From: Saururus chinensis | Lineage: Eukaryota > Streptophyta > Magnoliopsida > Piperales > Saururaceae | Direction of reading: 5' to 3' | Assembly (NCBI GenBank): GCA_035235625.1 | Contig: CP141140.1 | Span: 52,137,351-52,201,350, forward strand | Length of the DNA: 64,000 nt | In this document: positions 13,340 through 25,560 of the stretch, in pieces | How positions within the stretch are numbered: the first letter of the stretch is position 1 | Layout: the number at the start of each line of letters is the position of its first letter | Program-made: the position numbers and the translations under genes | Notes under the pieces: model-generated | The model's database searches: none | Told to the model about the DNA's origin: nothing | What the model saw: the letters and a program-made list of their open reading frames with translations, nothing else

Positions 13340-15237
13340 TGTAACGCCCCGTAATTTCTGTGTTTTGAAATTCAGACATTTAGGCCCATTAACAGGTTTT
13401 AAGGCCCAATAATGGTTTTTTAAAAAATTTGACTATCTTGAGCTTGATTCGTTTAGAGAAGCCTTAACACATTTAATCAGGCTCGGCGAGACGAACGTAT
13501 CAAGCCTAAGATTGTGTTAAACGGACACCGGGTTAATATGCTATGACATTGGGAAGCATGTCATAGGCGGGACCCACCTTAAGTTATGAAAAACATGCCC
13601 TTGTGTGGTCATGTTTCAAAGGGTTCATCGATACAAGTCCAACAGTACCAAGAACGCGTAATTCCAAGTTCAAGGTAGGGAGTTGCTCCAGTTTAAATTT
13701 TTGTTTTAATATTAAAAATGGAAATTTAAAAAAAAAAATATATTAACGTCAGTAGGTGACGCACTGGCGTCAGCCAATGCTTTTGCGGTAGGCTAGCCTA
13801 TCTTTGTTGGCAGTTGGATGTGTGCCACGTGGCGCACATCCAACGACTAGTTTTTCTATAAATAGGGGAAGGGGAGGGGGTGCCCAACTCGCCCCTACCC
13901 AATGTTTCCCCTCTTTTGCCTTACTCCACGCCGTTTTTATATTTTAAACATATGTTTCTTAACCATTTCATGTCTGTTTTTACCCATTCAAAAACCAAAT
14001 TTACCTAAATCGATGGTGCCCAACGTTATGAGAGGGTCCGTTCTTTGAGATAACCCATCTAAAAGGTAAAAACGACCCAAGGCAAGAGGAGGCCTTGTCT
14101 GCCTCACCCGAGCTAGACGAGGAGACTGTCCTGATGCTAGGGGAGGTTCCGCCCGCCTCACCCGAGTCAGACGAGGAAACTATCTCTACACGGGGGGAGG
14201 TGCCGCCCACCACTTTTAAGCCAACTGCAAATGTAGGCTTAATGAGGGTAGGTGGTTTTATGCTCTAATTCCGTGCTACGACTAGGCGTTATATGTTATA
14301 ATTTATTTATCTCGTAAATAAATTATTATTTTGAAATGGATATGATTAAGGGTGGACATGCGCTAAAATAATAGCATTGAGTATGCCTCTTAGTGAATTT
14401 TTGTTGTAATATGTCCATTAAAATATTATTATTATTTGGAATACGTTTATGAATGATTTGACCAGATTTAAAGGGTAGTTATTTGGTATAAAGCCCAAAA
14501 ACTACAACTGGTTTTGATGGGTAGTTATTTGGTATAAAGCCCAAAAGCTATCGGAGTTATGACTCCTAGATACCGCCTATTATGGCATATGGCGCGCACA
14601 TGAAGTAGGATATTGTGGGAAGATCATCTTCATTCTGATCCCGTTGCCCCACGAGCACGGGTGTATGTCACTCGGGTATCGGCGACATTCTGTGAATGAT
14701 GATTTATCCGATTTGGATTTAATTATCGGATTCTAGCTACGAACAATTTATCCGAATTTACTAAATTCTGTGAAGAACTATTTTTGTCTACTTTTTATTT
14801 AAGAAATGTGTTGGATTCTGTTAGTCAACAATATAGATTTAATTCGACATTGTATTATGAGAATATTTTATGCATCTTTATCCATGTTTTATGTTTTAGC
14901 ATGCTATTAAAATTTAATTCTATCTACTGAGTATAATTATACACACTCACCCCTAGACGCCGCAGGTTTGGACGACGAAGATAACATGCTTGAGGATTGC
15001 TCATAGACTTCGAAGGATTTATGCTTTATCACGTTCTTTTGTTATTTATTAATTTTGTATGTGTGCGACTTTGATTTTGTTAAGGCACGATAAGCCTTAT
15101 TTTGTAAAGTTTTTTTTAGTAATTACCTAAATCAATGGATAGTTACTCTTCTATGCACGGTTGATCTTGGCCCGTTTACTACTACAAGTTACTGATGCTC
15201 CAACCTTTAAAGCAATTTTAAAAGTTGGGGCATAACA
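13340..15237 (+). mobile_element. Solo LTR (TGTAACGCCCCG family) in copia gag
   Basis: Starts TGTAACGCCCCGTAATTT and ends GGGGCATAACA at 15237. The flanking 5-bp duplication CCTAG is perfect (13335-13339 and 15238-15242). It has a TATA box at 13855-13864 and the same GAGGAGGC..TCTGCC-type leader repeats seen in the LTRs at 7.6-9.5 kb and 28.4 kb, so all belong to one family read on the plus strand. No internal domain. It splits the copia gag pseudogene. Confidence 0.85.
13813..13866 (+). promoter_or_regulatory. LTR promoter: palindromic G-box plus TATA box
   Basis: A 32-bp near-perfect inverted repeat (13813-13844) has arms GTTGGATGTGTG and CGCACATCCAAC around a central CCACGTGG (13825-13832). 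CACGTG is the G-box bound by plant bZIP and bHLH factors. Ten bases downstream is TCTATAAATAGGG, a good TATA box (13855-13866). Together they look like the core promoter of the LTR; activity is inferred. Confidence 0.6.
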
Positions 15238-15333
15238 CCTAGCCTTATGGTCATCCTCCTTAAACTTATCATAGGCAATTTTCTTAGCTCCAGGAGTTTT
15301 CACAAGGGAAAACCTCAACCTTGTCCATGACAT

Positions 15334-16327
15334 GGGATACTGCTATTGAGTATTTCAGTCCTACTCAACTCAATAGCAAACATTCTAGAAGTCATTTTGA
15401 CAAGGAAGAGTAAAAGTAAATCTACAAATCAAATAGCAAACAAAGGCATTGAATAACTTAAAGTGATGACAAAATTTACAAGTAAAATAGATAAAAATGA
15501 ATGAGACTCTTCAGCAATTAATACTCTAAACTCAAGTATTATATTGCAAATGATATAGGAAAAGTATTAGTTGTATGTTTGCAACACTTGTAAAATTATC
15601 AAAATACCCCTCAAAGATGATAAGGTTAATCTCAATTGATATTTTGAAAACCTATATCAAATAATTATAATGATGCAAAGGAATGTCAAACTTAAGTCAA
15701 TATAAATGACTTTAAGCAACGCAACAAATCCCCAATTTTAAACAATTGTCAAAGATTGATTGATCACACACAAGATGTCAATCGATCGCTAGTTCTCGAC
15801 AGAAAGACAAAAACTCTATCAATCGATCGCTTAGCCTTAAAACTGGGAACTTAACTCTTACCAATTAATCACTAGAGCCAGTCAATCGATCGTTACACTC
15901 TCAGCTTAAATTAGTTGAAGACTTTAGCGTGGGTTGCATAGACTTGTCAATTGATTGTTGCACAAAAAACAAAGCATACGTGATCAAGTTTCACACTTTC
16001 TCAAGTAGAATTAGAGGCAAAATCTTATCAATTTTCTACTACAAGAGCATATGAACATGCTCTATAACATCAACCAATTAAATACATTAACATGAATCAA
16101 GAATTAAAAAAAAATACAATGCCCTAATTTTAACTTAAGGTTAAATAAATTTTGAAAAATAAAGGAGGAATTTTTTGCTTTGCTCATTGGCATTCACGAC
16201 ACAGCCTAATGCTCCAATACCATCCTTAGGTGCAACAAAACCGAGGGCAGGAGCCCACATGATTGGTTAACAGCCCTTAGTGGCTCCAAGACACGAGTAA
16301 TACCTCACAAAAAATAATAAAGCAAAT
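15334..16327 (-). other. Copia 5' flank, possible primer-binding site
   Basis: Continues upstream of the gag remnant on the minus strand. GCTCCAATACCA at 16211-16222 reads TGGTATTGGAGC on the minus strand and matches 10 of 12 bases of the initiator-Met primer-binding site (TGGTATCAGAGC) common in copia elements. ATCGATCG words at about 15780-15895 resemble those in other LTR-derived stretches. No LTR end was located, and the spacing to gag is unusual. Confidence 0.3.
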
Positions 16328-16347
16328 AATATATATATATATATATA
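16328..16347. repeat. (AT)n microsatellite
   Basis: An uninterrupted AT dinucleotide run of about ten units. Confidence 0.9.
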
Positions 16348-17113
16348 AGATAATCTTTATTCAAAAGGACGCGAATTAATTAAAATAAATCAAAAAATTC
16401 TTCATACCAACACCGAGATGTTGAACATAATAAAGTATTCCTCTACCCAAACGCCCCTTATATACACGATCAAACATAATAAAGTAAAATTTTAAAATTA
16501 CTTTTATCAATTTGGGTTTTAATCTACTTTAAAGATAAACCTTCTTTTTTCCACAAAGTTCTGTATTGTTCTCCAAGGAAGACCACGTGAGAGAGAGAGA
16601 CGTTGGTTTTGAGAGGGATTTTTTTGGATATTGTGAAAACTTTTTGTACGCTATGTACCCAACGGAGAGAGAGAAATAATTGAAAGGGAAAATCTATCTC
16701 CCACTCACCTTCTAACTGGAGAAATTTTTGTGTGTGCCTCGCATACAGTGTTTACGGTGTATTCTACCACTTTAAGACACGGCCCATCATTATGGTGTAA
16801 AGATCAGTGACCTGACATCTTAAAGTATCTCCAACATGAGATGTCATTTTCAAATGGCGTCCCGTGTGGCTAGCCCAACAGTAGGACACAACGCCCTGGT
16901 CCTTGCAACCAGGGCGTTATTTCCTTCACGGAAATGCGCCCCAAACTATGGTGTCTCTATTGGGAGGCACTATTTTTTTTATTTTTTAATCAAAACCCCT
17001 ATCGTACCTACCCCTCCCCTTACCCCCTCACACAGTTTTTAGGTATTATTTTAATATTTAAGTTGGAGTTAATTTTTTTTATTTTACTATATAAGTAAAT
17101 AAAAAAGAAAAAA

Positions 17114-17318
17114 TTTATATGAGCCCTGACTCATATAAATTTATATGAGCCCGGGCTCTATAGGTCATCGGATTAACATCTTGCAGCCCATAATACTTAT
17201 AAGTTTAACCAATGAATATAACTCATGAATATTATGAACTGCCAGACGTAAATCCGACTGCCCATAGAGCCCAGGCTCACATAGGTTTATATGAGCCTGG
17301 GCTCATATAAATGGGTCT
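17114..17318. repeat. Foldback cluster with TATATGAGCCCGGGCTC words
   Basis: Four palindromic words of the type TTATATGAGCCCGGGCTC lie in opposite orientations at 17114-17138, 17140-17161, 17261-17280 and 17285-17310, so the block can fold on itself. It may be the interior of a degenerate TTA-duplicating MITE spanning about 16829-17346 (left edge TTA then AAGTATCTCCAAC). Those outer ends are weak. Confidence 0.5.
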
Positions 17319-18139
17319 TAAATAAAAATATTATTTGAGCAATCTTTAACTGTTTTTTTTAAGTCCCTCGTAGAAGATGGTCTCGTACACTATATTGATG
17401 GGTCGTTTGGTGAGCAGTAAAATACACCGTCATAATGCACACCTAAAATGTTCTACCATGGTGGGATAGGACGAAGCCGGTCTTATCCCAAACCACTTCT
17501 ACCATGTGGGCCCACCCTCTTTACGTCCCTCTCTCATGTCTTTTCCCTTTTACGCGGGTACAAAACGCAGATGCACCAATAGAAATCCCTCGACCTCCCT
17601 CATTGGCCATGTAATTCATCGAAGCCTAGGGTGTATACAATTCTCTCCATACCAATTGCCACACACCGCGTGAGCCTAGTGCCTTATTGTGTTTCCCCAA
17701 CGGCCACCACAATCATGCTTCAAGCGCCATACATACGTACTATCATACTTATCTAAGAGGACAGATTTAGAAAGCCCTGGAAAATTCGTTAACATCACAA
17801 GGTAAACTCTTTTTGAATATCTTTGATAAAAGATGATGTATTATCATACTTTTGCGTTTCGTATTTAAAGCCATTTCCAACATGCCTAGAAAATAGTTAC
17901 TAATTTTCATCTAGTCGTACTTATTGCATTAAAATATTAAACAAAACATATTAATAATTAATACTATTATAATATTATTAAACTAATATTTTAATATTTT
18001 TATTTATATTAATAATAATCATTATATACATGCGCATAACAACTATAGCTAATAGCTACCTACCTTGGATGGAGAACCGAATGAGCAGTTGGTCATGCCT
18101 CGCCTTGCTCCTTTCTGGCATAACTTCCCAAGAACCTTA

Positions 18140-18326
18140 GAGCATCTCCAATGCTAGAAGGCAAAGTTGACTGGGCATCGTCAATGGTTGGAAAAGGTTT
18201 AGATAGTCAAGTCCAACCCAAACGTCATATCCCACGTGAACATGGCATACAACATTTATATATAATATCCCATAAAGTACATAACAAATTTTGTCATATG
18301 ACCATCTCCAAGCGTTGAAGATGCTC
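18140..18326. mobile_element. Tourist/PIF-Harbinger-type MITE, 187 bp
   Basis: Terminal inverted repeats GAGCATCTCCAATGCT and (reverse complement of the right end) GAGCATCTTCAACGCT. It is flanked by TTA on both sides (18137-18139, 18327-18329), the 3-bp duplication typical of Tourist/Harbinger elements. No coding capacity. Confidence 0.75.
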
Positions 18327-18521
18327 TTATAAACCTATAGTGCCAAGGCACTGAGTGCTTCAAGACAGAAAAGAAAATCAATACTTTCCCCCTTCTGCCC
18401 CTAGTAAGATTTTGGTAGAAGTGACACTTGGTTGTGGGATGGAAAACTTGGAATGGGTAAGAAGGCCTCTTTATAGTTTTGTTTCCCCTTTTCCTATTCT
18501 TGGTGGTCTCATGGCAGCTTC

Positions 18522-18661
18522 TAGCTTGCAGTTATATTTTGTTAAATTTAAGTGGCGAGGTACTTAGAAAAGAGTGTCACAAGTTTATTTTTTTAGGGTT
18601 TCACTATTTAATAAAAAATATTATTTTTTTAAATATAACTATTATGATTAAATGGAGGGAG
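18522..18661. mobile_element. Stowaway-like MITE, right part
   Basis: Matches the right half of the MITE interrupted at 28.4-31.5 kb: TTTTGTTAAATTTAA, then GAGGTACTTA, ..AAGAGTGTCACAAG.., then TTTCACTATTTAATA, ending AAATGGAGGGAG with TA following (18662-18663). The left half with CTCCCTCC is missing. Confidence 0.65.
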
Positions 18662-18663
18662 TA

Positions 18664-20010
18664 CTATTAGGAGCTCTATATTGATTTCTAAATTTTTTTA
18701 TCCATGTTTTTAGAACCATAAGCTCTAATCAGTTAAGTTTTTAATTAAATTTTGACCTTGGACAAGGCTTTCCTTTGAACCGACCCTTGACCTAGGCAGC
18801 CTCTAATTCCTTCTAGTTATGGTGATGGAAGTAAACACATTTATCAAGACTTACAATGGATACTTTGGGCACACTCGAGCAACATGCTCCAAGTGCATCT
18901 GGTTCATGCGAATTTGATCTCAAGTCCCGTAAAATAGGGTGGTGGTGGATTTTTTTATAACTTGCCCGGCTCTTAATTATCTGTCATTAAATTTTAATCT
19001 AACAGTGCAAATTGAGCCCGGGCACATAGCATGCGTATGAGCTCAAGTTCATTTGCATGTGTATAAATGTACATAGTATGTGTATATATAAATGTTGCTA
19101 TCATAATACATATTGCTACAGGTATATAAGTACATGTATTTGTGTACAAATAAAAAAGGACAGTCAACTAATAGATGCCAACTTGCATCTTCTAGCAAAG
19201 TGTTAGCGTCAGGTGGGTAACAATAAGAATCAGGAGACGAAAGGGACAACCCAGTTGATACTAACACTCAGCAGAGCTGAGTGGCAGTTCTTTTGATAGA
19301 AAGAGGATATCGAGCGGTTGTGATGCAGAGAGGTAGATAAAAGGGGCGAGTCGCCAGTCATAACAGTCATACGTTTAGTTTTGTTTGTGCGGTGCAAAGA
19401 ACTTTGAAATCTAGTAAAAGTAAAACTCATTCATAATTTTAAATAGTTAAAAACATTTATAAATTTATTTTTGAAGATTAATGTAGGTAAAGAAAAAAAA
19501 GATAATTTAAAGATATCTAATAAAATCAAAAGACTAAGGAGTAATTAAGAGAGAAAATTTTACCTTAAAAAGAAATTTCAGGTTTTTTTCCGGTAAAGTA
19601 GCAATGAGGTTGAAGACAGGTATTAGTGTCTTTTTCTTTACATGTGAGAGCATTTACATACACAAGTCTAGTTCTTAGAATACCCTTCACACACATTTAT
19701 GAGAATCTGGTGAGCAACATGATGGGTTCCAATTTCCAATAGGGACAACCGGACTAGTCAAAAGCTTAATTTCGCGTATCTACCTGAACCAAAACCTGGC
19801 CATAAAATACATTCACTTATATAATAAAATTTCGAGCTACAATAAACACATTCACTTAAATGGTAAAAATTTCCAATATATATCTCCATATTATATTTCA
19901 CGCTCTCGCAATCCCAGACGGCAAATGCAAAGCATCATACTTCAAAGCACAACCCGATTTATGTACAGTATGAACTCTACAGCAGACTCAGGAATAAAAA
20001 CAATGGTAAT
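18664..20010. other. Intergenic, 3' flank of the RING-CH gene
   Basis: No gene recognised. AT-rich with GT/TA-rich stretches at 19050-19140. The RING-CH gene's 3'UTR and polyadenylation site should lie in the last few hundred bases before 20010. Confidence 0.35.
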
Positions 20011-23000
20011 TTAAACTTCATCCGGACGAGAAGTTGAAGCAGGACTAGGAGCTATTGTAAACTGAAGTCCTCTTCGCTGGCCTGCTTGCAGTACAAACGC
20101 AACCTCAGTTGCTGCCAGGGCAGCAGCAGCCTCCTGAAAAGGAGAAAGAAAACCTTGTAGTGAACTGAACAATACAACGGAATAGCGGAATCAATATTTA
20201 AAAGCAGACATTCCTTCTCCCCACAAACTGTGCATAACGAAGGACTCACTGATGCAACAAAATCAGGATAGGCAGCTTAGTGTAGACGGAAAGCAACTAA
20301 TAACAACAAACCAGATTTATGGGCATAAGTGGAAAGTAAGAAATGGATATGGGCATTACCATATGACCACTACGCTACATAAAAAAAAAACTTTGACTAT
20401 CCAGATTTATGTGAAAATCTATTGATAGTTAGAATCATTTACAAATATCAGGACCTCCCCAGAAATTTTAGTTAATCAATTAAATTTTTGTGCCAAAATG
20501 TGTGGGTATTGTTTCATCCAGAAAAATAATTTTTGATAAATATAGGGTAGGTCAGAGGAAGACGAAGACATACATTTCTGACTTCACAATTAAAATAACA
20601 ATTGCAGGTACAATAACAAAGGAATTAAAATTGAAGTTACTCCGCAACAGGAAGTTTCAAGAAATTGCAATAGATTATTATATTATTTGATGAAGCGAAA
20701 TTAGAGCAATTCTTCGTTGAGATTGCTTCCCATTCACTGTCCTCCCCACTTTCAACAGAGACCATAGTTACAAATCAACTCTAATAAGGGACAGTTTTAA
20801 TCCGCCTTCAATTAATTAACGTTTACATTCATAAAATGTCTTTCTATAATAGAAATAAAAGGCTCATACAGGGGGCACTCATCAAAATCTATCAAACCAA
20901 AAGTGAGCCTTCAGCACCCATTTTCAGTGTTACACATGAAAGAATTAATCAATCATATTCCCAGGAAAACAAATTTTGGAAAGAATACTATGTTGACACA
21001 AAATTGTTTGATAGATGAAAGATGTTTAAATGCATGCATAATTGTAGATAAAATTTTTCACTATATGAAAGTTGACGAAATCTATTATATGTACACTAGA
21101 TAAGGTATTGAAAGAAAATCCATTTAAGATGGAGGAATTCAAAACCAATGTATAAAGGGAATCATAAATAAGAAAAATTGAACACCATGGTATTGATTAT
21201 TTTTTGCAAAACGTGTGACCAAGCTCGAAAGTTTTACTATTGTCAGAATCATAACACATGAAAAACTGATGTCAAAATTGTATAAAGAGAATTAAAAGAA
21301 ATAGAAATGAATATAACATCATCATCAGAGAGACAACTCGTGACATGATATGGGTGATGTACTATCACCTGTGGCACTTTTGAAGAGCTATCAACAGTAT
21401 ATAAATTGCAAGTAGGCCAATAATCTAAAATCTGAGGAAGAAACTTAAATAAGACCAACAGAATTGTGAAGTAACCCAGAATGGAAATAGCTGGACTAGG
21501 ATTATGATTTTTTAATTATAGTTGCAACTGATTAAAGGCATATTTAAATTTTATGAAGCAGTACACTGAGCTTACAAGATTTGGCAAACTTGAGGTTAAC
21601 AAAAGTAGAAAGGTGTACAGGATGAACGATTATTATGTTATCTTATTAATTACCATAATCATATCATCACATCCAATAGACTGCGGCTGGTGACATGGAT
21701 CCCAAACACCCAACTCAATCACAGGTCATAGTAATGTCTCAATCAATTGTGTTCAGATCTTGTCTCTCAGATTTTATCAATGTTTTTCTTAAGCCTTCCT
21801 CTTTCCCTCTGAAAACCCAATGAAAGTCCAGGCATATGGATAGCACTGAATTGGCCCAGCCTCCTCTCTAGAGGCTCAAACCAACCTTCTCCCACATTGA
21901 GCCACCTCTAGAATGTCCCATGTAATCATTCGATATATCATCTTTATTTTTCTTTTTGTACATCCACCTCAACTTTCTCTTGTCGGCAGCACACTTACTG
22001 TCAAGATGGCTCTTCTTTGTTGGCCAACACTAAAGCTTCATAGAACATGGCTAATCTAATAGCGCCCCCTCCCCCCCCCCCACATATGGACTATAACCCA
22101 ATTTATAAATCCTGTCTCAATTCTTATCCAGAATACTTTAAAAACATTCTCGTCCAATTTAACTGTCTGCTAGGTTCACATAGCCCCATGTACTTGTTAT
22201 TTAAGGGTCTACTTAAGAATAATTCCATATGCTTTGAGCACCCACTAGACTCTTATAATATTACTATACAATTCGGATGGACATAAGACTAATTGATTCA
22301 CAGGTAAGCCTCTGATTTTGACAAAACTGACTTTAATAGCGAGGCTGTGAAGAAAAAATGGTTCATTTTATGGTGGAGTTCTTTTTGTCAATAGTTTTTT
22401 TCAAGAATTTGAAAAGACCTATAGTAAGTAAATTTTGAATACAGGAAATCCAAGATACCAGCCAGATATGAAGTAAATCTCAAGATGACCATCCTAGCAA
22501 TTTCTTAAGCTATTTTACATTACCCAACCAGTAAATAGATAACATTAAGCGCTCATTATCAAATGTCCAATCAACTATAGTACCACAAAATAATGATCAC
22601 AACAAGTCAAAAGCGAAAATTCAATACATAAAGCATTTGTAGGAGAATGACCAATCTTGTAACAATGTACTCTTGGCGATTTTGTTTGGCCAATCTTGTA
22701 ATAATGTACTTTTAATCATTTTGTTTCGGAATCACTAAAGCTTACCTGTTGTTGTCTCCGTCGCTGTAAAACACTTATGGCCCATGCCATGATGTAGCAT
22801 GGTAGCAGGAACCCAGCAGCTCGAAGCAGAAAAAGCTGATGCCAAATAAAAAGTTAACAACATAGAGAAATACCACTCATGATCAGATCATATATTAAAA
22901 GATAGATGCTTCCACTCACTGAGAAAAATGCCGATGCATCATCATCTCCATCAGCATTTGTGATTGCAAGTGCATGTCGCAATAGCAACAGGGCCATTAA

Positions 23001-24827
23001 CTGTAAAAATCACAAATTAGATGCCTTGACTATATGAATCTCATGAAAAAGCACCAAGTATTAATATTGCAACAATAGTTTCAATATCTTGGTCCTTATC
23101 AAAAGAACAATTGCACCAAATCAAAAGAAGAAAGTTAATATGAGTAAGCAATCTCAGCAAGAGAAGAGTGAAACACATAGATATCAACCCCTTTTGCAGA
23201 AGATCAACCTATATAATTTAAAACTAAAAAATCCAAAAACTGATTTTTAGAGCATGAAGAATAGAAATTACAAAAGAGACTTCTTATGTCAATAAAAGAG
23301 ATGCTATTTCTAACACAAGCAGGATAACAAGCAAGGAGCATGCGACTGCTTACAATAAGAGCAGCAGAGCGACAAAAAGCAGCACCACTAGCATTCGTAG
23401 AAGCATATTCATCATATTCAGCTTCCAAAAAATGGCGTTCAGCTGCTGCCATTGCCAAAAGTCGAGGGTCATGCAAATCCAGTGGTGTCCCCGAGATAGT
23501 CCAACCTCCACTGCATTTCAGGTCAAAAAGAAGAAATCAAGAGAGAAGTAAGTGGGAAAGAAAAGCATTGAAAGCAATAATTGAGCAAAAAGCCTAATAT
23601 ACATGCCTGATATCAATGGTCGTATCATCAGAAGCGGGGCGAGGAGGTGGAGCAGTGTACCCAGGCTTATAAGGCTGAAAAGCATTGATGTCAGCTCATA
23701 GGGGCAAGATTTTCTGCAGATATTTAAGAAAGGAAACAAAAAAAAACTCCCAGACCAAAACTTAGGAAACATAGATCTCAATTTCCCAAAAAACAAAAAA
23801 AAAGAAACCAGAAAACAGAAACATCGCTCCTGAGAAACATGTCTAGAATTCAGGGTAAAAAGAAAAAATTGCATTATAAGGTATCCTCACAATAGCAATG
23901 ACATGCTGTAGAGACGAATTTAAACACTTGAACAAACTAATGAAGCCACGGTAAAAACAATTAATAAAATGGATCAGAGTCCCGCTGCCTGGCATATCAC
24001 CAAAAGGGAAAACAAAAACGAAGCAAGAAGCAAGAATACCCTTCAAGCTCAAAATAAAACAAACACAAACTCTGATAACACCTCCATACAAGCTTAGGAG
24101 ATAGAATAATATGCTAACATATAAATTCAAAAATAATAAAATCTAGATATGCTAATATTAACTTCTTGTGCTTAAACTAACAAAATGTAATATGGTATCA
24201 TTCAGCATGCTCTTCAACAAATTCAAGGTACTGAATGTTTTGTTGCAAAACTGAAAAAAGAATATTAAAAAATCAGGATAAGGACCAAACCTGATGGCAT
24301 ATTTCACAAGTTATATCACCTTTCTCATCACACCAGCGCTGCACACATTTCCTATGAGCATACTGAAAACAGAAGCATTCATTGTTCAGTTCCTCATGAA
24401 GCAAGTATACACAACAAAATTGCATAAAAAGAATATGAACAGAAATATACACGGAAACTTGACAGATTTATTTTAAAAAATTCACAAAATGCAACCAAAA
24501 GAGATATAAGACAAGGCAGAGCACTTATACAAATTACACCTTCAAACTTCCACTACAAGTGCAAGGAGTCTCAAGGTTCGTGATATGATCCTCCTCCTGG
24601 CAAATACGGCATTCCATAACCTGTAAAAGAGGTTCTGCTTCTTCTTCTGCCTCAGATACCATAGATACCTCCACACTATCTTCAGATACCGCCGGTGCAG
24701 GATTGTTGGGGGATAGATTTACACCAGACGATTCGGGAGCCTCTGAATCAGCAGTTTTCGGAGGTTCTACGGTTGTTGGCGACGGTGTAATCAGGCGGTC
24801 AACGCACAGAACCACATGATCTCCCAT
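20011..24827 (-). CDS. RING-CH (RINGv) membrane E3 ubiquitin ligase, DUF3675 type
   Basis: Seven coding exons: 24540-24827, 24291-24362, 23607-23674, 23354-23510, 22920-23000, 22746-22835 and 20011-20133. They total 879 bp and encode 292 aa. The acidic N-terminus (~1-70) leads into a C4HC3 RING-CH finger at ~71-120 (CRIC, CTC, HRKC, CEIC), which recruits E2 enzymes. A conserved segment around WTISGTPLDLHDPR and AAERHFLEAEYDEY follows, then two hydrophobic segments (AALILMALLLLRHAL; LFLLRAAGFLLPCYIMAWAI) that would anchor it in a membrane, and a basic QRRRQQQ plus Ala-rich tail. This architecture is the plant RINGv/DUF3675 family. The frame requires a GC donor after exon 3 (AG|GCATGT at 23606); other introns are GT-AG. 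A 5'UTR intron is likely (donor CAG|GT at 25312, acceptor TTTTTTTTAG at 24909). Substrate and exact compartment are unknown. Confidence 0.92.
22060..22080. repeat. C-rich homopolymer tract in the last intron
   Basis: A run of C interrupted by a single T, inside the 2.6-kb intron between exons 6 and 7 of the RING-CH gene. Confidence 0.85.
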
Positions 24828-24908
24828 TACCTCAAACGGAAACTTCTTTTAAGAAATTCAAGCAACAAAACCGCCTAAACGATCAGAGACCCAATTCAAA
24901 ACTGGCAC

Positions 24909-25312
24909 CTAAAAAAAATAAAGAAATAATCCGAATCAGATAAACATGCCACTCAAAAATCATAAAAAAACCCTTGTCATTGCAAATATATTCAACCAAT
25001 TGCGCAGGCCATCACCATATTCGCCATTTAGAAATAGACGGCAAAAAATCGGACCTTCCAACCAACCCAATCAGCGCAAATACCAGCAATCGTCCAATCT
25101 ACGGTCAACCACATTACTTACAAATAATAACATTGATGTAAATTCAACTATTCGCTTAATCAAAACAAACATACCAAATCATTAAACGGATTAACAAAAG
25201 AAAACATATAAAACAAAACCTAGAAAGCCTCAATCGAACCAGCCAAAGCACAGAGAGGGATCAAAACATTGCAGCAATCGGCGATTCAGAGCCGAGAAAA
25301 CCCAAATTCTAC
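24909..25312 (-). other. Probable 5'UTR intron of the RING-CH gene
   Basis: On the minus strand CCGCAG|GTAGAATTT (25312) is a good donor, and a T-tract ending TTTTAG|GTGCC (24909) is a good acceptor 81 bp before the start codon. The G+C-rich sequence at about 25313-25560 would then be the first exon and core promoter. Inferred from splice-site quality only. Confidence 0.4.
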
Positions 25313-25560
25313 CTGCGGTGAACGTTGTTCCGGCAATGCGAGGGCGGGCCGAGCGAATTTCTTGCGAACAAAGCTGGAATCTTTCAGACGAAATGCAATC
25401 CGAAGGCGGAAAAAGAAAGGGGGCGACGAGGAAGAGAAATTTATAGGGAGCGAGACTTCGGACTGGCCGAGGCTTGGTTCTTCCGCTCCCGAACCTACAG
25501 GCTCGGGTGACGTCCGGCGGACGGCTGTTTAGTTACCGCGTGCGCGTCTGCTGTGTCTCG

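Larger units (their letters stand above)
11294..15333 (-). pseudogene. Ty1/copia gag remnant, split by two solo LTRs
   Basis: Minus-strand gag pieces lie at about 15333-15243, 13339-12768 and 11354-11294. In order they show a KFKEDDHKAR segment, an ILEVIAKRYGEHNEAH segment, a LDDLTAKFDLEQERKH helix, a Lys/Gly-rich linker and a CCHC-type zinc knuckle (FKCRQMG then FKVDC). This order is that of copia gag (UBN2-type) proteins. The knuckle's usual His is Cys here, and at least four in-frame stops lie between the first segment and the helix. Removing each solo LTR with one copy of its target duplication makes the flanking frames continuous; the second junction falls exactly in the last Cys codon of the knuckle. 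Pol was not found. Confidence 0.75.

Noticed and set aside
23605..23606. A GT donor a few bases downstream for exon 3 of the RING-CH gene
   Set aside because: Using CAT|GTATAT puts exon 4 in the wrong frame and destroys the conserved WTISGTPLDL segment.
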